A stretch of DNA of 64,000 bases, taken from assembly GCF_030066895.1 (NCBI RefSeq), contig NZ_JASJAV010000033.1, forward strand, positions 23,563 to 87,562. Reading direction: 5' to 3'. Each line of letters starts with the position of its first letter. Position 1 is the first letter of the stretch. Below, in pieces: positions 63,148 through 64,000 of the stretch. Made by a program: the position numbers and the translations under genes. The notes beneath the pieces were generated by a model. It made no database searches. It was not told the DNA's origin and was given only the letters and a program-made list of their open reading frames with translations. This DNA comes from Breoghania sp. Its GTDB lineage: Bacteria > Pseudomonadota > Alphaproteobacteria > Rhizobiales > Stappiaceae.

Positions 63148-63708
63148 ATGAGAATGGCGTGCGTTGGCTATGCCCGTATCTCGGCCATCGGGCAGTCGCT
63201 GGAGGTTCAGAGGGATCGGCTTCAGCGGGAAGGGATCGACAAGCTCTTTGAGGAGAAGCGTTCGGGCGTTGACGCGAACCGTCCCGCGTTGAAGCAATGC
63301 CTGGACTACCTGAGAGAAGGCGACATGCTGATGGTCAGCCGTATTGACCGTCTCGCGAGGAGCGCCGAGGATCTGCTGCGGATCGTTCGGGAGCTGGAGG
63401 CCAAGCAGGCCACGTTGAAGGTACCGGATCAATTCATCGATACGCGTGATGCTGCCGGGAAGGCGTTTCTCTGAATGTTGGCCGTGTTTGCCGAGTTCAA
63501 AACGAATATCCGCAAGGAACGGCAAATGGACGGGATCGCCAAGGCCAAGGCAAAGGGCACCAAGTTCGGCCGTCGCCCGGCGCCCACACCTGAGGTGGTC
63601 GCCTCCATCAAGGCGATGCGGAACGGCGATGAGCTAATTGTCCCTGAGATCATGAAAAAGACGAGCCTGTCCAAGCCGACGGTCTATCGCGCTTTGGCGG
63701 CTCCCTGA
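63148..63708 (+). pseudogene. Serine recombinase (resolvase/invertase), single TGA
   Basis: A small serine recombinase of 186 codons. The catalytic serine is in VGYARISAIGQSLEVQ. The conserved LDYLREGDMLMVSRIDRLARS follows. TGA at 63472-63474 stands in GKAFL-*-MLAVFAEFKTN, and the same frame continues through the E-helix and a C-terminal helix-turn-helix (PEIMKKTSLSKPTVYRALA). Only the stop prevents a full-length protein. It could have acted as a resolvase of a transposon or as the recombinase of the element ending here. Confidence 0.8.
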
Positions 63709-63732
63709 GCTCCCACCTTTTTCGGTGTGATT

Positions 63733-64000
63733 CAGTGCGGGGGAATGCCGATCTTCGAGACGGCTTCGAGAAGCTGTTCGTCGCTGGGGCCTTCGGAATA
63801 TCGCTTCAAACCTTCTCCGACGCGTTCGTGTCCTATCACCCAATCACACGTCGAAGGCGGAATGCCAGCCCGTTCAAGCCGCGTCCGGACTCTGTGACGC
63901 CATCCGTGAGCAGCGACGAGTTGCGTGTCGGTGTTGATGACCTCAGCTTGCGCCCGAGCCGTTTGGTGATCGCCCGTGACCGCTTGCCGAACTTGTCGGC
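63733..64000 (-). pseudogene. Tyrosine recombinase C-terminus, frameshifted, extends beyond the window
   Basis: On the minus strand the end of a phage integrase is visible: HGWRHRVRTRLERAG with HxxR, then CDWVIGHERVGEGLKRYSEG with the second His and the nucleophilic Tyr, stop at 63733-63735. Upstream ADKFGKRSRAITKRLG is in another frame (shift near 63950). The gene runs past 64000. It is unrelated in sequence to the integrase at tRNA-Thr, so it belongs to a second element. Confidence 0.75.

Overview
The window reads as GC-rich alphaproteobacterial chromosome, most likely Hyphomicrobiales (Rhizobiales). The main reason is the minus-strand block at 48.1-54.9 kb: murA, DUF2948, hisD, UPF0262, low-Mr phosphatase, infA, maf and yacG, with tRNA-Phe downstream. 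That order is typical of this group. The accessory content (TRAP and ABC importers, mevalonate, gamma-glutamyl and guanidino-compound catabolism) suits a once versatile heterotroph.

The most striking property is pervasive gene decay. More than half of the recognisable genes carry frameshifts, in-frame stops or short internal deletions. Genes expected to be essential or conditionally essential (murA, hisD, infA), together with maf and DUF2948, are clean. Dispensable genes in the same block (yacG, UPF0262, low-Mr phosphatase) are each broken. This favours real early-stage degradation over sequencing error, but many indels lie in homopolymers, so error cannot be excluded from sequence alone.

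Layout. 0.1-1.6 kb: KDPG-aldolase and sugar-kinase relics. 2.3-4.2 kb: TauE/SafE and ThrE exporter relics. 4.4-8.8 kb: a TetR regulator facing a thiolase, thioesterase, MFS and alpha/beta-hydrolase operon across a perfect 17-bp inverted repeat. 8.9-15.3 kb: a MocR regulator, a TRAP transporter, class II HMG-CoA reductase and HMG-CoA lyase, which looks like mevalonate uptake and degradation. 15.4-23 kb: gamma-glutamyltransferase, a peptide ABC transporter and a GntR regulator. 23.3-28 kb: an SsuABC-type transporter, an arginase-family ureohydrolase and a LysR regulator.

28.2-40 kb holds an unusual biosynthetic cluster. On the minus strand lie an acyl carrier protein, an AMP-ligase, a transglutaminase-like protein, a ketosynthase, a Cys-less ketosynthase-like protein, a flavin-dependent halogenase and an aminotransferase. 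Around them lie a flavin reductase, a TrmB-like regulator, a RidA protein, an MFS transporter and a LysR regulator. The AMP-ligase contains a 13-base G/C run: the present length puts the gene out of frame, and 12 bases would restore it.

The cluster abuts integrases and a duplicated tRNA-Phe 3' end (40.5 and 42.8 kb), which bounds a 2.4-kb element with a Fic-like gene. At 43.2-48 kb a FecR-domain protein with a TbpB-like C-terminus lies next to a TPR/beta-barrel protein resembling a Slam (type XI secretion) translocator. At 55.2-64 kb a phage-like island begins at tRNA-Thr and contains integrases, antirepressors, an RNase H lacking a catalytic Asp, a helicase-like relic, a Panacea-domain relic, an unknown protein and a serine recombinase.
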